64,000 nucleotides of DNA from JACCZX01 sp963801035 (GTDB lineage Bacteria > Pseudomonadota > Gammaproteobacteria > Burkholderiales > Burkholderiaceae_F): positions 362,716 to 426,715 of the forward strand of contig CAWDDF010000010.1 of NCBI GenBank assembly GCA_963801035.1, read 5' to 3'. The position numbers and the translations under genes are program-made. This document shows, one piece after another, positions 9,373 to 17,821 of the stretch. The notes under the pieces are model-generated. The model was not told the origin of the DNA, made no database searches, and saw nothing but the letters and a program-made list of their open reading frames with translations. Within the stretch, counting starts at the first letter, position 1. Each line of letters opens with the position of its first letter.

Positions 9373-9765
9373 ATGATCGGCAATTACAACTATGGAACCG
9401 GGCGCCGCAAGAGTTCGGTCGCGCGCGTATTCATCAAGCGAGGCACTGGCGCGATCGTGATCAACGGCCGCTCGATCGACGAATATTTCCAGCGCGAAAC
9501 GGGCCGCATGATCGCGCGGCAGCCGCTGGCGCTGACCAATCACATCTCGACGTTCGATGTGCAAGTCAACGTTCATGGTGGCGGCGAATCCGGCCAGGCC
9601 GGTGCGGTGCGCCATGGCATCGCGCGGGCCTTGATCGACTATGACGAAACGTTGAAGCCCGCGCTGTCTGGTGCAGGCCTGGTTACGCGTGACGCGCGCG
9701 AAGTCGAGCGCAAGAAGGTCGGTTTCCGCAAGGCACGGCGTCGCAAGCAATTCTCGAAGCGATAG
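9373..9765 (+). CDS. rpsI: 30S ribosomal protein S9
   Basis: Small-subunit head protein whose basic C-terminal tail reaches the P-site tRNA. The 130-residue product shows YGTGRRKSSVARVFIKRGTG at the N-terminus, INGRSIDEYF, GGGESGQAGAVRHGIARAL and the tail KKVGFRKARRRKQFSKR, ending in the conserved Lys-Arg. It is the second gene of the L13-S9 operon. The 235 bases after it show no gene. Confidence 0.98.
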   Translation: MIGNYNYGTGRRKSSVARVFIKRGTGAIVINGRSIDEYFQRETGRMIARQPLALTNHISTFDVQVNVHGGGESGQAGAVRHGIARALIDYDETLKPALSGAGLVTRDAREVERKKVGFRKARRRKQFSKR

Positions 9766-10000
9766 GACGAGCGCGCTATCGGCGCGTCTCGGATCACTCT
9801 TAAGTACTCAGCCCTGTTTTGGGGATGCGTGTTTGCGATACATCCAATCGCGGCACGATCTCGGTCGTTGCCCGCCCTATACTGCTCGCGGGAGAAGTTG
9901 GGGCGACGGCGTGTTGCGAAGCTGCTTCTCCTGACCGGACGCTAGGCGTGGGTCGGGTGCACGGGAGGCCTGCTTTGCATCAATCTGCCTGCTCAATCGG

Positions 10001-10801
10001 ATGAGACGAAAGCGTTGGTTGCGCAGCAACCCTGCCAACGCGATGCGAGTCGCCGTTCGTAGCGAGCTTCCATGGCGCGCGAAGGCGATGCTTCTGCTGG
10101 CGGCGATGCTGATCGTTGGGCTGATCGTCGCCGCTGCGCTGGTCGCGTTCGGCAGTCGCCCTTCGGTGCCGTTGGAAGTGGGCATGCTGTCGGCGGAGAT
10201 CGAGCGGCTGACGGCCGACGCGAAACAGGCGGTCGCCGAACGAGACAGCAAGCTTGCGCTACTAGTGCAGCTGGAAAATCAGCAGAAGATCGATCGTGCA
10301 GCGTCGGAGCAGGTGCAAGCTCAGCTGAAGGCTCTCGAAAACGAGAACGCGCGTTTGAAAGAAGACCTGGCGTTTTTCGAAAGCCTGCTTCCTACTCCAA
10401 GCAATGCGAAGGGCGTTGTCATTCGCAGCTTCCGGCTGCAGGCCTTGAACGACTCTGAGCGCGACAGTGGCAAGGAGCCGGTCAGAAAAGCGAGTCGCAA
10501 ACCTGGAGATGAACCGCAGGCATTGCGTTATCGGCTGTTGGTTCAGCAAAGCGGCCGACCCGAGCGCGATTTTGTTGGTGCGGTGTCACTGACGGTCAGC
10601 TTGCAGCAGGGTGGCCGTCCATGGGTTCTGCAGCTACCGGACTCCACAATTCCCGATGCCGGCCCGCCGCCGTTGGCGTTTCGGCATTACCAGCGCGTAG
10701 AAGGAACCTTTGAGCTTCCCGAAGGAGCGGTCGTGCGATCGGTACTCGTGAAGATCCAGTCAAACGGTGAAGTCCGCGCGCAGCAAACTTTCACGATGTG
10801 A
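10001..10801 (+). CDS. DUF6776 family membrane-anchored coiled-coil protein
   Basis: A 266-residue protein with a short basic N-terminus, one membrane helix at about residues 27-49 (LLLAAMLIVGLIVAAALVAF), a predicted coiled coil at about 60-128 rich in Glu, Lys, Gln and Ala heptads, and a C-terminal globular part from about 140 with YRLLVQQSGRPERDFVGAV and VEGTFELPEGAVV. Such proteins are known as conserved Betaproteobacterial partners of bactofilins; function is not established. It stops 7 bases before the bactofilin start, so they form an operon, and a role in scaffolding at the envelope is an inference. An alternative ATG at 10043 would shorten it by 14 residues. Confidence 0.78.
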   Translation: MRRKRWLRSNPANAMRVAVRSELPWRAKAMLLLAAMLIVGLIVAAALVAFGSRPSVPLEVGMLSAEIERLTADAKQAVAERDSKLALLVQLENQQKIDRAASEQVQAQLKALENENARLKEDLAFFESLLPTPSNAKGVVIRSFRLQALNDSERDSGKEPVRKASRKPGDEPQALRYRLLVQQSGRPERDFVGAVSLTVSLQQGGRPWVLQLPDSTIPDAGPPPLAFRHYQRVEGTFELPEGAVVRSVLVKIQSNGEVRAQQTFTM

Positions 10802-10808
10802 GGTAACC

Positions 10809-11231
10809 ATGTTCGGAAACAAATCGGTAGCACCGCATACGATCGGCACATTGATAGGCAATGGTACGACCGTGGAAGGCAACGTGTCGTACTCGGGCGG
10901 CCTGCGCATCGATGGCATGGTCAAGGGCAACGTCCGCTGCGCGACCGGTGACGCGTGCATGGTCGTCGTCAGCGAATTAGGCCACGTCGAAGGCGAAGTG
11001 CATGCCGCACACCTGGCCGTGTCGGGCCGCATCACCGGGCCCGTGCACGTAACGGAGTTGCTCGAGCTGCAGCCGAAGGCGCGCGTCACCGGCGATGTTT
11101 ACTACCGGGCAATCGAGATCCATCAAGGCGCGGTAGTGGAGGGCCGATTGATCTATCAGGCGTCCGAACGGTCAAATAAGGGACCTGCGACGTTGAAATT
11201 GGCCGCCGGCGGCGCCACTTTAGAGAACTGA
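10809..11231 (+). CDS. Bactofilin family cytoskeletal protein
   Basis: A 140-residue polymer-forming cytoskeletal protein. The core (about residues 10-110) is a run of short beta-helix turns, visible as the repeating hydrophobic/glycine pattern in TLIGNGTTVEGNVSYSGG, LRIDGMVKGNV, LGHVEGEVHAAHLAVSGRI and ARVTGDVYYRAIEIHQGAVV. Flanking termini are short and disordered, as usual. Bactofilins self-assemble without nucleotide and position cell-wall or polar proteins. The ATG at 10809 follows a GAGGT ribosome-binding sequence; upstream in-frame codons overlap the previous gene and are not conserved in type. Confidence 0.9.
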   Translation: MFGNKSVAPHTIGTLIGNGTTVEGNVSYSGGLRIDGMVKGNVRCATGDACMVVVSELGHVEGEVHAAHLAVSGRITGPVHVTELLELQPKARVTGDVYYRAIEIHQGAVVEGRLIYQASERSNKGPATLKLAAGGATLEN

Positions 11232-11248
11232 GACGGGTCCCGAGCGCC

Positions 11249-11254
11249 TATAAT
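11249..11254 (+). promoter_or_regulatory. Possible -10 element for erpA
   Basis: A perfect TATAAT lies 42 bases before the erpA start, in a 65-base gap after the bactofilin gene. No good -35 hexamer is seen at 16-18 bases upstream, so the assignment rests on the -10 match and its position only. Confidence 0.35.
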
Positions 11255-11296
11255 TGCAGCACTGCTGGACGGCAAGACACAAATTGGAGTTTCGCT

Positions 11297-11647
11297 ATGA
11301 ACGCTATGGTCGAAATGCCGGCACCGTTGGTTTTCACCGACGCTGCGGCGGCCAAAGTCAAAAACCTGATTGAAGAGGAAGGTAATGCCGACCTGAAGCT
11401 GCGCGTGTTCGTGCAGGGCGGCGGCTGTTCGGGTTTTCAGTACGGCTTTACGTTCGATGAGGTGGTCAATGAAGACGACGCCTCGATGGAAAAAAACGGG
11501 GTTACGCTGCTTATTGACTCGATGAGCTATCAGTACCTGGTGGGCGCCGAGATCGACTACAAAGAAGACCTGGAGGGCGCACAGTTCGTCATCAAGAATC
11601 CGAACGCCACCACGACATGCGGTTGCGGGTCCTCGTTTTCAGCCTAA
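11297..11647 (+). CDS. erpA: Iron-sulfur cluster insertion protein ErpA
   Basis: A-type carrier that delivers iron-sulfur clusters to apo-enzymes, including those of isoprenoid synthesis. The 116-residue protein has the three conserved cysteines: Cys44 in GGGCSGFQYGF and Cys108/Cys110 in TTTCGCGSSF. Length is typical, and the ErpA rather than IscA assignment is supported by the extended start and its position between rpsI-linked genes and anmK, the usual Betaproteobacterial context. A strong terminator follows directly. Confidence 0.95.
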   Translation: MNAMVEMPAPLVFTDAAAAKVKNLIEEEGNADLKLRVFVQGGGCSGFQYGFTFDEVVNEDDASMEKNGVTLLIDSMSYQYLVGAEIDYKEDLEGAQFVIKNPNATTTCGCGSSFSA

Positions 11648-11663
11648 CGATTGCTTGAACATG

Positions 11664-11689
11664 AAAAGGCGCCTACGGGCGCCTTTTTT
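11664..11689 (+). terminator. Rho-independent terminator of erpA
   Basis: A ten-base stem AAAAGGCGCC / GGCGCCTTTT with loop TACG ends in six T residues 17-40 bases after the erpA stop. The A-rich foot makes it usable from both strands, so it may also stop anmK transcription arriving from the right. Confidence 0.9.
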
Positions 11690-11725
11690 GTAGCCGGTGC
11701 GATTCGTTGGTGCGGTTCTGGCTGC

Positions 11726-12820
11726 CTACTTGGGATAAAGCGCACCGAGAATCCTTTCGCCGCGTGCACCGGTCACGCTGGGAACATTTCCGGCCACGCC
11801 GCTGACATGCGCATGGGCAAGCCACGCGAAGGCGAGTGCTTCGACCTGATCGGGCTCGACACCGAGCGCTGCAGAACCGATCACCGCGCGCGGCGCACAC
11901 GCGGTTTCAAGCATGCGAAGGAAGGTCGCATTGCGTGCACCTCCCCCGCAGACGACCACATCGTCTGCTTGCGAAAACCATGCATCAATCGCGCGCCCGA
12001 TCGCGGTAGCGCTTAGACATGTCAACGTAGCGAGCACGGTCGCAGGCTCGACGTCGCGGTTCTGCAGGGCTCGCTCGAGCCATGCGGGTGAGAACAGCTC
12101 CCGCCCGCTGCTCTTCGGCGGCGACGTGGCGAAGAACGGTTCGGCGAGCAAGGCATCGAGCAGGCGCCCGTCGACGGAGGCCGACGCCGCAATCGCACCA
12201 TCGCGATCGAACGGCGTTGCAAAGTGCTTTTGAGCCCAGTGGTCGAGCAACAAATTTCCCGGGCCGATATCGAAGCCGATCACGCGGCTATTTTCTCCAG
12301 CCCTCGGTAATCCGGTCAGATTGCTTATACCGCCTACATTGACGACGGCGCGCGGTGCTTGCCCGCTGAAGGCGGCAATATGGAACAACGAGGCGAGCGG
12401 AGCGCCATGGCCCCCGGCTGCGACGTCGCGGCTTCGAAAGTCGGCAACGACGTCGATTCCTGACAGCTCGGCCAGCAGCGCCGGCGCGTTCAGTTGGACG
12501 CTGAAACCCAACAGTGGTCTGTGCCGCACGGTTTGCCCATGCGCTCCGATGGCGCGTACCGCTGCGCGTGCGACACCCGCGCTTCGCAACACGTCATCCA
12601 CCGCGTCAGCGTAGACATGGGCCAACTCACCAGCAGCGATGCCGAAGCGCTCAATTTCGTCGGGGCCCGCAGTGCATAGCGACGTTAACGAGTTGCGTAG
12701 CTCGTTGGTGAACGGACGATAGGCGTGAGCCAGTGACCTCGGCGGCGTTCGAGCGCAGTCGGCGAGAACGGCATCGACACCGTCCAGGCTCGTGCCAGAC
12801 ATTAAGCCGATAAAAAGCAA
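11726..12820 (-). CDS. anmK: Anhydro-N-acetylmuramic acid kinase
   Basis: Recycles peptidoglycan by hydrolysing and phosphorylating 1,6-anhydro-MurNAc to MurNAc 6-phosphate. The 364-residue protein starts LFIGLMSGTSLDGVDAVL after a TTG initiator; the GLMSGTSLDGVD motif is the family's N-terminal phosphate loop. GAHGQTVRHRP, VNVGGISNLTGLP, FDIGPGNLLLD and VVCGGGARNATFL follow in the expected order. TTG at 12820 is chosen because an ATG at 12802 would remove the beginning of the conserved strand. It starts 15 bases after the M23 peptidase stop, so the two are probably co-transcribed cell-wall genes. Confidence 0.94.
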   Translation of the reverse strand: MLFIGLMSGTSLDGVDAVLADCARTPPRSLAHAYRPFTNELRNSLTSLCTAGPDEIERFGIAAGELAHVYADAVDDVLRSAGVARAAVRAIGAHGQTVRHRPLLGFSVQLNAPALLAELSGIDVVADFRSRDVAAGGHGAPLASLFHIAAFSGQAPRAVVNVGGISNLTGLPRAGENSRVIGFDIGPGNLLLDHWAQKHFATPFDRDGAIAASASVDGRLLDALLAEPFFATSPPKSSGRELFSPAWLERALQNRDVEPATVLATLTCLSATAIGRAIDAWFSQADDVVVCGGGARNATFLRMLETACAPRAVIGSAALGVEPDQVEALAFAWLAHAHVSGVAGNVPSVTGARGERILGALYPK

Positions 12821-12835
12821 AGCGGCTACACGCCG

Positions 12836-14261
12836 TTAGCGCGGGCGGTCGAGGGCGATGCTTACGCGCTCCAGCAGCGACAGCTGCGCGCGCAATGGAG
12901 CCGAGGTAAGCGCAAAGTGTTGCAACTGCGACGCGGCGAGCGGCTCGGCTGTCGGAAGTTCGGCCGTTAATGGATTGACCTGCTGGTCGTGCACTTTCAA
13001 CTCGAAGTGCAGATGCGGGCCGGTCGCCCATCCTGTCATCCCCACGGTGCCGACAGAGTCGCCCTGGCTGATGCGAAGACCCTGACGCAGGCCGGCTGCG
13101 ACCGTTTGCAGATGCGCATACAGCGTCGCATGCTTGCCGTCATGCCGAATCTCGACGACGTTGCCGTAACCACGTTGCCAACCGGCAAAGGTGACCACGC
13201 CTTCAGCGATCGAGCGCACATTCGTACCAGCTGCCGCTGCATAGTCAACTCCGCGATGCGCGGCGTCATATCCGAAAATAGGATGCGTGCGGCTGCTGCT
13301 GAAACCCGAACTAACGCGCGTGTACTCGAGTGGAGAGCGCAGGAATGCCTGCTTCAAACTGCGGCCGTCGGCTGCGTAGAAGCCGCCGTGTTTGCTGCCG
13401 TTCGCGAACCAGTAAGCGGAGACGCGCTTGCCCGCATTTTCCAGCTCGACTGCCAGCAGCCGGCCTGCGCGCAGGAACTCTCCGGACGCGTACAAAGATT
13501 CGTAGATCACCCGGAACCGGGCGCCCCGCCGTAGATCGCGATGAAAATCGATCTCGCTTTCGAGCGAATCGATCATCTGCTGTGCAACAGCGTCAGGAAT
13601 TTCCGCTTCATCGGCTGCGCCGAAAAGCGAAACGCGTACCTCGCCGCTCTTAAGCTCGACGCGGCGCTCGAGCGCCACATCCGCCTCGACGGCACGAAAG
13701 CCCGATGGCACTGTCGGTGCTTCGGTCGATCGTCAGGATTCGAGTGGTAGCAAGAGCTCCGTCAAGATCACCCGCACCGTGCACTTTTAGCCAGCGCAGT
13801 GCGCCCTCGGACGTGATGCTGGCTTGAACGAAACGCCCGGGTGCCAGTCGCAGCAACGGCCGCGCCGACGCATCGGTCTGGGCAAAGCGCAATGCGACCG
13901 CATCTGCAATACCCAGCCGGCCGAACAAAGCCGCGAGCGTCTCGCCACGCTGCACGCGCGCTTCTCGCAGATGCGTGTCCTCTTGCGCGAGCAGGTGCGT
14001 AACCTGGTCAGCGATCGAAGGCGTCGTTACGCTTTCGACCACCCGCTGTGTTTGCGATTGATCGAGCTCGAAAGCAGCGGGTACGGCTGCCAAGGCAGCG
14101 AGTGCTGCAGACAGAGGCAGCAGTGAAAAGACCGCTGCCAGCTCTATGCGCTTACGCTTGGCCCGTTCTACCTGTTTCCACCGCCGCGATACCAACCGAA
14201 ACCCGAGTCGGGTGTCGTCTGCAAAAAGTGCAAGTCGTTTGGATAGAATCGACAATGACAT
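12836..14261 (-). CDS. M23-family (LytM-type) peptidoglycan endopeptidase, frame-shifted
   Basis: Membrane-anchored zinc metallopeptidase that cuts peptidoglycan cross-links. The N-terminal part (from 14261) has a basic stretch, a membrane helix at about residues 43-65 and a LysM/OapA-like region RGETLAALFGRLG. The C-terminal part contains SSRTHPIFGYDAAHRGVDYA, ATLYAHL and GWATGPHLHFEL, giving the zinc and catalytic histidines of M23. The two parts are in different frames: the first ends soon after ILTIDRSTDS, and the second resumes as PSGFRAVEADVAL. One extra base at about 13706-13713 explains it, so I treat it as one gene of about 475 codons. It is divergent from tyrS and upstream of anmK. 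Confidence 0.87.
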
Positions 14262-14286
14262 CCACCAAAAATAATTTTGTCGTTAC

Positions 14287-14316
14287 AAAAAAGCGCACGC
14301 GTCGGTGCGCTTTTTT
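14287..14316. terminator. Bidirectional terminator-like hairpin between the divergent M23 and tyrS genes
   Basis: AAAAAAGCGCAC (14287-14298) pairs with GTGCGCTTTTTT (14305-14316) around a 6-base loop, giving a stem with a T run on both strands. It lies 25 bases upstream of the M23 start and 69 bases upstream of tyrS, where no gene ends on either strand. It may be a leader attenuator or an insulator between divergent promoters; function is inferred. Confidence 0.75.
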
Positions 14317-14385
14317 ATCGAGGGCGCGAGTATAGCCCGGCAATCCTGCGTCATGCCCTCAGGATAGAACCGCACGAGTACTGCA

Positions 14386-15624
14386 ATGCAAGCGAAGAGC
14401 AAAATTTACACAGTCGGAGCCGAAGTCGAGCGCGCGCTGGCATTGGTCAAGCGTGGCAGCGACGAATTGCTGGTCGAGTCTGAATTCGCGCAAAAGCTTG
14501 CACGCTCCGAAGCGACCGGAAAACCATTGCGCTGCAAGCTGGGCCTCGATGCAACGGCGCCCGATCTGCACCTTGGCCACACGGTGGTGCTGAATAAGCT
14601 GCGACAGCTGCAGGATCTCGGTCATACCGTGATTTTTTTGATCGGTGATTTCACGGCGCTAATCGGCGATCCGTCAGGACGTAACACGACACGGCCGCCC
14701 TTATCCCGCGAACAGATTCAGGAGAATGCGAAGACCTATTTCGATCAAGCGGGGCTCGTGCTTCGGCGCGACAAGACTGAGATTCGCTACAACTCGGAGT
14801 GGTCCGAGCCACTCGGCGCAGCGGGCATGATCAAGCTCGCGGCGCACTACACGCTCGCCCGGTTGCTCGAGCGAGACGATTTCGCGACGCGCTATCGAGA
14901 CAACACACCGATCGCGATGCACGAGCTGCTGTATCCGCTGATGCAGGGCTACGACTCGGTCGCGCTCGAATCGGATATCGAGCTTGGCGGCACCGACCAG
15001 CGTTTCAACCTGCTGGTGGGTCGCGAGCTGCAGCGTCACTACGGCCAGGAACCGCAGTGCATCCTGACGATGCCGCTGCTCGAGGGGCTGGACGGCGTCG
15101 AGAAGATGTCCAAAAGCAAGAACAACTACATCGGCATTACCGAGCCTGCGTTCGACATGTTTTCAAAAACGATGTCGATCTCTGATGAGCTGATGTGGCG
15201 TTGGTACGACCTATTGTCACTGCGTTCGAACGAAGAGATCGAAGGCCTGAAAAAGCAGACTCGCGAAGGACGCAATCCGCGCGATGTCAAACGCCTACTG
15301 GCAAAGGAGATCGTGGCGCGGTTTCACTCTGAGCAGGCCGCCGAGTTGGCGGCGTTCGAGTTCATGGCGCGCTTCAAGGCAGGTGCGATCCCGAACGATA
15401 TGCCAGAGGTGACGGTGGCCGGAGGCGAGAGCGGCGTAGCAATCGCCACGCTGCTGAAGCAAGCCGGGCTTGCAGCATCAACGAGCGAAGCGATCCGCAG
15501 CATCGAACAGGGTGGAGTGAAAATCGACGGCGAAAAAGTCAGCGATCGTGCGTTAGTCGTTAAGCGGGGGACGTACGTGGTGCAGATTGGCAAGCGTAGA
15601 TGGGCGCGAGTTACGGTCGAATAG
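14386..15624 (+). CDS. tyrS: Tyrosyl-tRNA synthetase
   Basis: Class I aminoacyl-tRNA synthetase that charges tRNA-Tyr. The 412-residue protein has the HIGH-like motif HLGHTVV near residue 65, GDPSGR, the tyrosine-binding region YPLMQGYDSV, GGTDQRFN near residue 205 and the KMSKS loop EKMSKSKNN near residue 242. The C-terminal S4-type RNA-binding domain starts at about 345 (STSEAIRSIEQGGVKIDG). It is the longer TyrRS form typical of Betaproteobacteria. A large palindromic repeat starts 20 bases after its stop. Confidence 0.97.
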   Translation: MQAKSKIYTVGAEVERALALVKRGSDELLVESEFAQKLARSEATGKPLRCKLGLDATAPDLHLGHTVVLNKLRQLQDLGHTVIFLIGDFTALIGDPSGRNTTRPPLSREQIQENAKTYFDQAGLVLRRDKTEIRYNSEWSEPLGAAGMIKLAAHYTLARLLERDDFATRYRDNTPIAMHELLYPLMQGYDSVALESDIELGGTDQRFNLLVGRELQRHYGQEPQCILTMPLLEGLDGVEKMSKSKNNYIGITEPAFDMFSKTMSISDELMWRWYDLLSLRSNEEIEGLKKQTREGRNPRDVKRLLAKEIVARFHSEQAAELAAFEFMARFKAGAIPNDMPEVTVAGGESGVAIATLLKQAGLAASTSEAIRSIEQGGVKIDGEKVSDRALVVKRGTYVVQIGKRRWARVTVE

Positions 15625-15644
15625 TTGGTTGCAGCGGCGCGAGC

Positions 15645-16069
15645 AGCAGCGGCTGGCGCAGCTGCGCCGCCTACGTCGTCGGGCACTTCGTGCCGACCAC
15701 TGCGGTACTCACAACGCCGGCGCAAAAAAGGGCTAAAGCGCTTTTTTGCTTAAAGCCCCGGCGTTGCTCCGCTCCTCGGGCGACGACGAAAAGGCGGCGC
15801 ATCTGCGCCAGCCGCTGCTGTCGCGACATTGTCCCGATCTGAGATGTTTTTCTTTACCCCAACCAAGGGAACGGTGCCTGCGCAAGCGTTTGACGGCGCC
15901 GCGCTGCCTTGGGCGTCGTCGAGGAGCGGAGCCGAGCCGGGGCCTTTGAGCAAAACAGCGCTTTAGCCCTGTTTTGCGCCGGCTCGGCGAGTACCGCAGA
16001 GCAGGGTCGAAGACCCCGACGACTCAGGCAGCGCAGCGACGCCAAACGCTTGCGCGCCGCGACACCCAA
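15645..16069. repeat. Composite palindromic repeat, copy A
   Basis: This 425-base element fills the 448-base gap between tyrS and the desaturase gene. Order: arm 1L (15645-15672), centre (15675-15787), arm 1R (15792-15819, reverse complement of 1L with one mismatch), a T-rich spacer, arm 2L (15880-15909), inverted centre (15915-16023), arm 2R (16026-16055, reverse complement of 2L with a few differences). The two centres are inverted versions of each other; the inner piece GCGCAAAAAAGGGCTAAAGC on the left recurs in inverted form on the right. A second element with the same arms and order lies at 52493-52941. No coding potential or transposase is seen; it resembles a large REP/BIME- or MITE-like non-coding repeat of no family I can name. 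Confidence 0.85.
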
Positions 16070-16072
16070 GCC

Positions 16073-17119
16073 CTACGTCTTTAACACCCGCTCCGCAAAA
16101 ACTCGCCTAAACGTTTCCCGCAGCGGCCGTACCTCAGCATTCGAGAACACTCCGCGCTGCGCCAGCTCGGCATGCAGCTGCGGCAATCGATAGTGTGGAA
16201 CGGCGGGGAACAAGTGGTGCTCGACGTGATAGTTCACGTGGTGCGGGAACATCACGAAGCGCGCTAGCGGGCCGACCAGATTGGTACGCGCAGCCGTCAG
16301 CGGCGTTGAGAGATCAGTAACTGCGCCGTGTTCGCACACCGCCCGCAGCCGCAGAATCGGCGGGATGACGGTGGCCAGCGGCAGCGTCCACAGCACCAAG
16401 TATTTCGCCAGCGCCAGCGGGCCGCCTAACGTCAGGGCCACGATCGGTGCGCCGATATGAAACGCGACCACACCCCAGCGGTCACGCCGCGCCGCCGTCC
16501 TTAGCGCGGCCGATGTGTCGTCGAGCGGACGCTGCGCCTGCTGGGTGTCGGCGTTGATGGCCGGATTGCCGAAGAAGTAAGCGTACGTTTTCAATGCGGT
16601 CAACCCGCAGACGTCCTTCGCTAGCTTTTTCAGCAGATACACCTTGCCCCTTGGGTACCCGCCGTGCAATGCAATGTCGGGATCGACCTCGCCATAGAGG
16701 TTGTTGTGATGCAGCCGGTGAATCACCCGATAACTCATCATCGATACGCCGCCGATCGTTCCGACGAAGCGACCGATCGCGTCGTTGAGCCATCGATTTC
16801 CGTAAAGCCGGTAGTGCGCGGAGTCATGTGCCAACACGAACAACGCATGCTGCTGAATACCGATTACGAACACGGCGGGCAGCACAATCCACCACGTGAA
16901 GTGCGTCCATGCAACGCCCAGTACGAGCGCGATCGTGCCCAGGGTCGTTGCTATTGCAAACGTCGAGCGCCAGGCCGAGAGCCGGGTCAGCTCGGCCAGC
17001 GTTTCGGCTGGCAATAGCCGGCGCACTTGTCCCGCGTCGGCGCGCACTGCGCTTGCTGCCGTACCTCGCAAGTCGTCACGGAACTCTTCGCCCCGTCCTG
17101 CCGTTACCTCGGGTGTCAT
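16073..17119 (-). CDS. Membrane fatty acid desaturase
   Basis: Di-iron acyl desaturase of the inner membrane, 348 residues from the ATG at 17119. Three histidine clusters are present in family order: HDSAH near residue 100, HRLHHNN near residue 140 and HHVNYHVEHHLFPAVP near residue 305. Four hydrophobic segments (about 50-75, 75-95, 225-245, 245-270) fit the usual topology. An AAGG ribosome-binding site precedes the start; the longer frame upstream is Arg/Trp-rich and not family-like. It is divergent from the YbhB/YbcL gene. Substrate (phospholipid acyl or acyl carrier) cannot be set from sequence. Confidence 0.9.
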   Translation of the reverse strand: MTPEVTAGRGEEFRDDLRGTAASAVRADAGQVRRLLPAETLAELTRLSAWRSTFAIATTLGTIALVLGVAWTHFTWWIVLPAVFVIGIQQHALFVLAHDSAHYRLYGNRWLNDAIGRFVGTIGGVSMMSYRVIHRLHHNNLYGEVDPDIALHGGYPRGKVYLLKKLAKDVCGLTALKTYAYFFGNPAINADTQQAQRPLDDTSAALRTAARRDRWGVVAFHIGAPIVALTLGGPLALAKYLVLWTLPLATVIPPILRLRAVCEHGAVTDLSTPLTAARTNLVGPLARFVMFPHHVNYHVEHHLFPAVPHYRLPQLHAELAQRGVFSNAEVRPLRETFRRVFAERVLKT

Positions 17120-17187
17120 GACCTTGCAACAGTTCTGTCGCCTATTATGACCACCAATATAGGCTTCAGTTGCGCGTAGGAAAACCG

Positions 17188-17814
17188 ATGAAACTCTCCA
17201 GCGATTCACTCGAAGACGGCAAGCCCATTCCGGCTGAGTTCGCGTTTTGCAAGACCGACCCGGCCAAGCACGCCACGCTGTCAGACAACCGAAATCCGCC
17301 CTTTGCCTGGGATGACGCTCCGGCGGGAACCAAGTCGTTCGTGCTGATTTGTCACGACGTCGATGTTCCAAGCAAGCCGGACGATCTGTTCAAGGAGGAT
17401 CGGGAGATCCCGGCATCGTTGCCGCGCGTCGATTTCTATCACTGGGTCTTGGTGGATATCCCGCCGACGCAGCGAATGATCGGAGCGGGAAGCTATTCGA
17501 AAGAAGTGAAGCCGCGAGGTAAAAATGGGCCGGCGGCGCCAAACAACACACGGCACGGCGTGAACAGCTACACCGAATGGTTCGCCAGCGATCACGACAT
17601 GAATGGCGACTACTTCGGCTACGACGGTCCATGCCCGCCGTGGAACGACTCTATCGTGCATCGCTACGTGTTCACACTGTATGCGCTCGATATTTCTCGC
17701 GTGCCCCTCGAAGGGAAGTTCACCGGGCCCGATGTGTTGAAGGCGATTGAAGGTCACGTCATTGCCAAGGCGCAGCTGACCGGTACTTACACGCTGAACC
17801 CCCGATTGGCGTAG
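17188..17814 (+). CDS. YbhB/YbcL family (Raf-kinase-inhibitor-like) protein
   Basis: A 208-residue member of the phosphatidylethanolamine-binding family. The typical segments are present: NPPFAWDDAPAGTKSFVLICHDVDVP, YHWVLVDIPP with its conserved His, a Gly-rich GPCPPWNDSIVHRYVFTLYALD with the ligand-pocket residues, and a C-terminal GTYTL. No signal peptide, so cytosolic. The ATG at 17188 follows a TAGGAAAA ribosome-binding site and is preferred to the TTG at 17170. It is followed 7 bases later by the histidine phosphatase. Cellular role unknown. Confidence 0.88.
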   Translation: MKLSSDSLEDGKPIPAEFAFCKTDPAKHATLSDNRNPPFAWDDAPAGTKSFVLICHDVDVPSKPDDLFKEDREIPASLPRVDFYHWVLVDIPPTQRMIGAGSYSKEVKPRGKNGPAAPNNTRHGVNSYTEWFASDHDMNGDYFGYDGPCPPWNDSIVHRYVFTLYALDISRVPLEGKFTGPDVLKAIEGHVIAKAQLTGTYTLNPRLA

Positions 17815-17821
17815 GGCCGGC

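Noticed and set aside
15645..16069. Insertion sequence with transposase
   Set aside because: The element is only 425 bases and has no transposase-like frame; it is a non-coding palindromic repeat.
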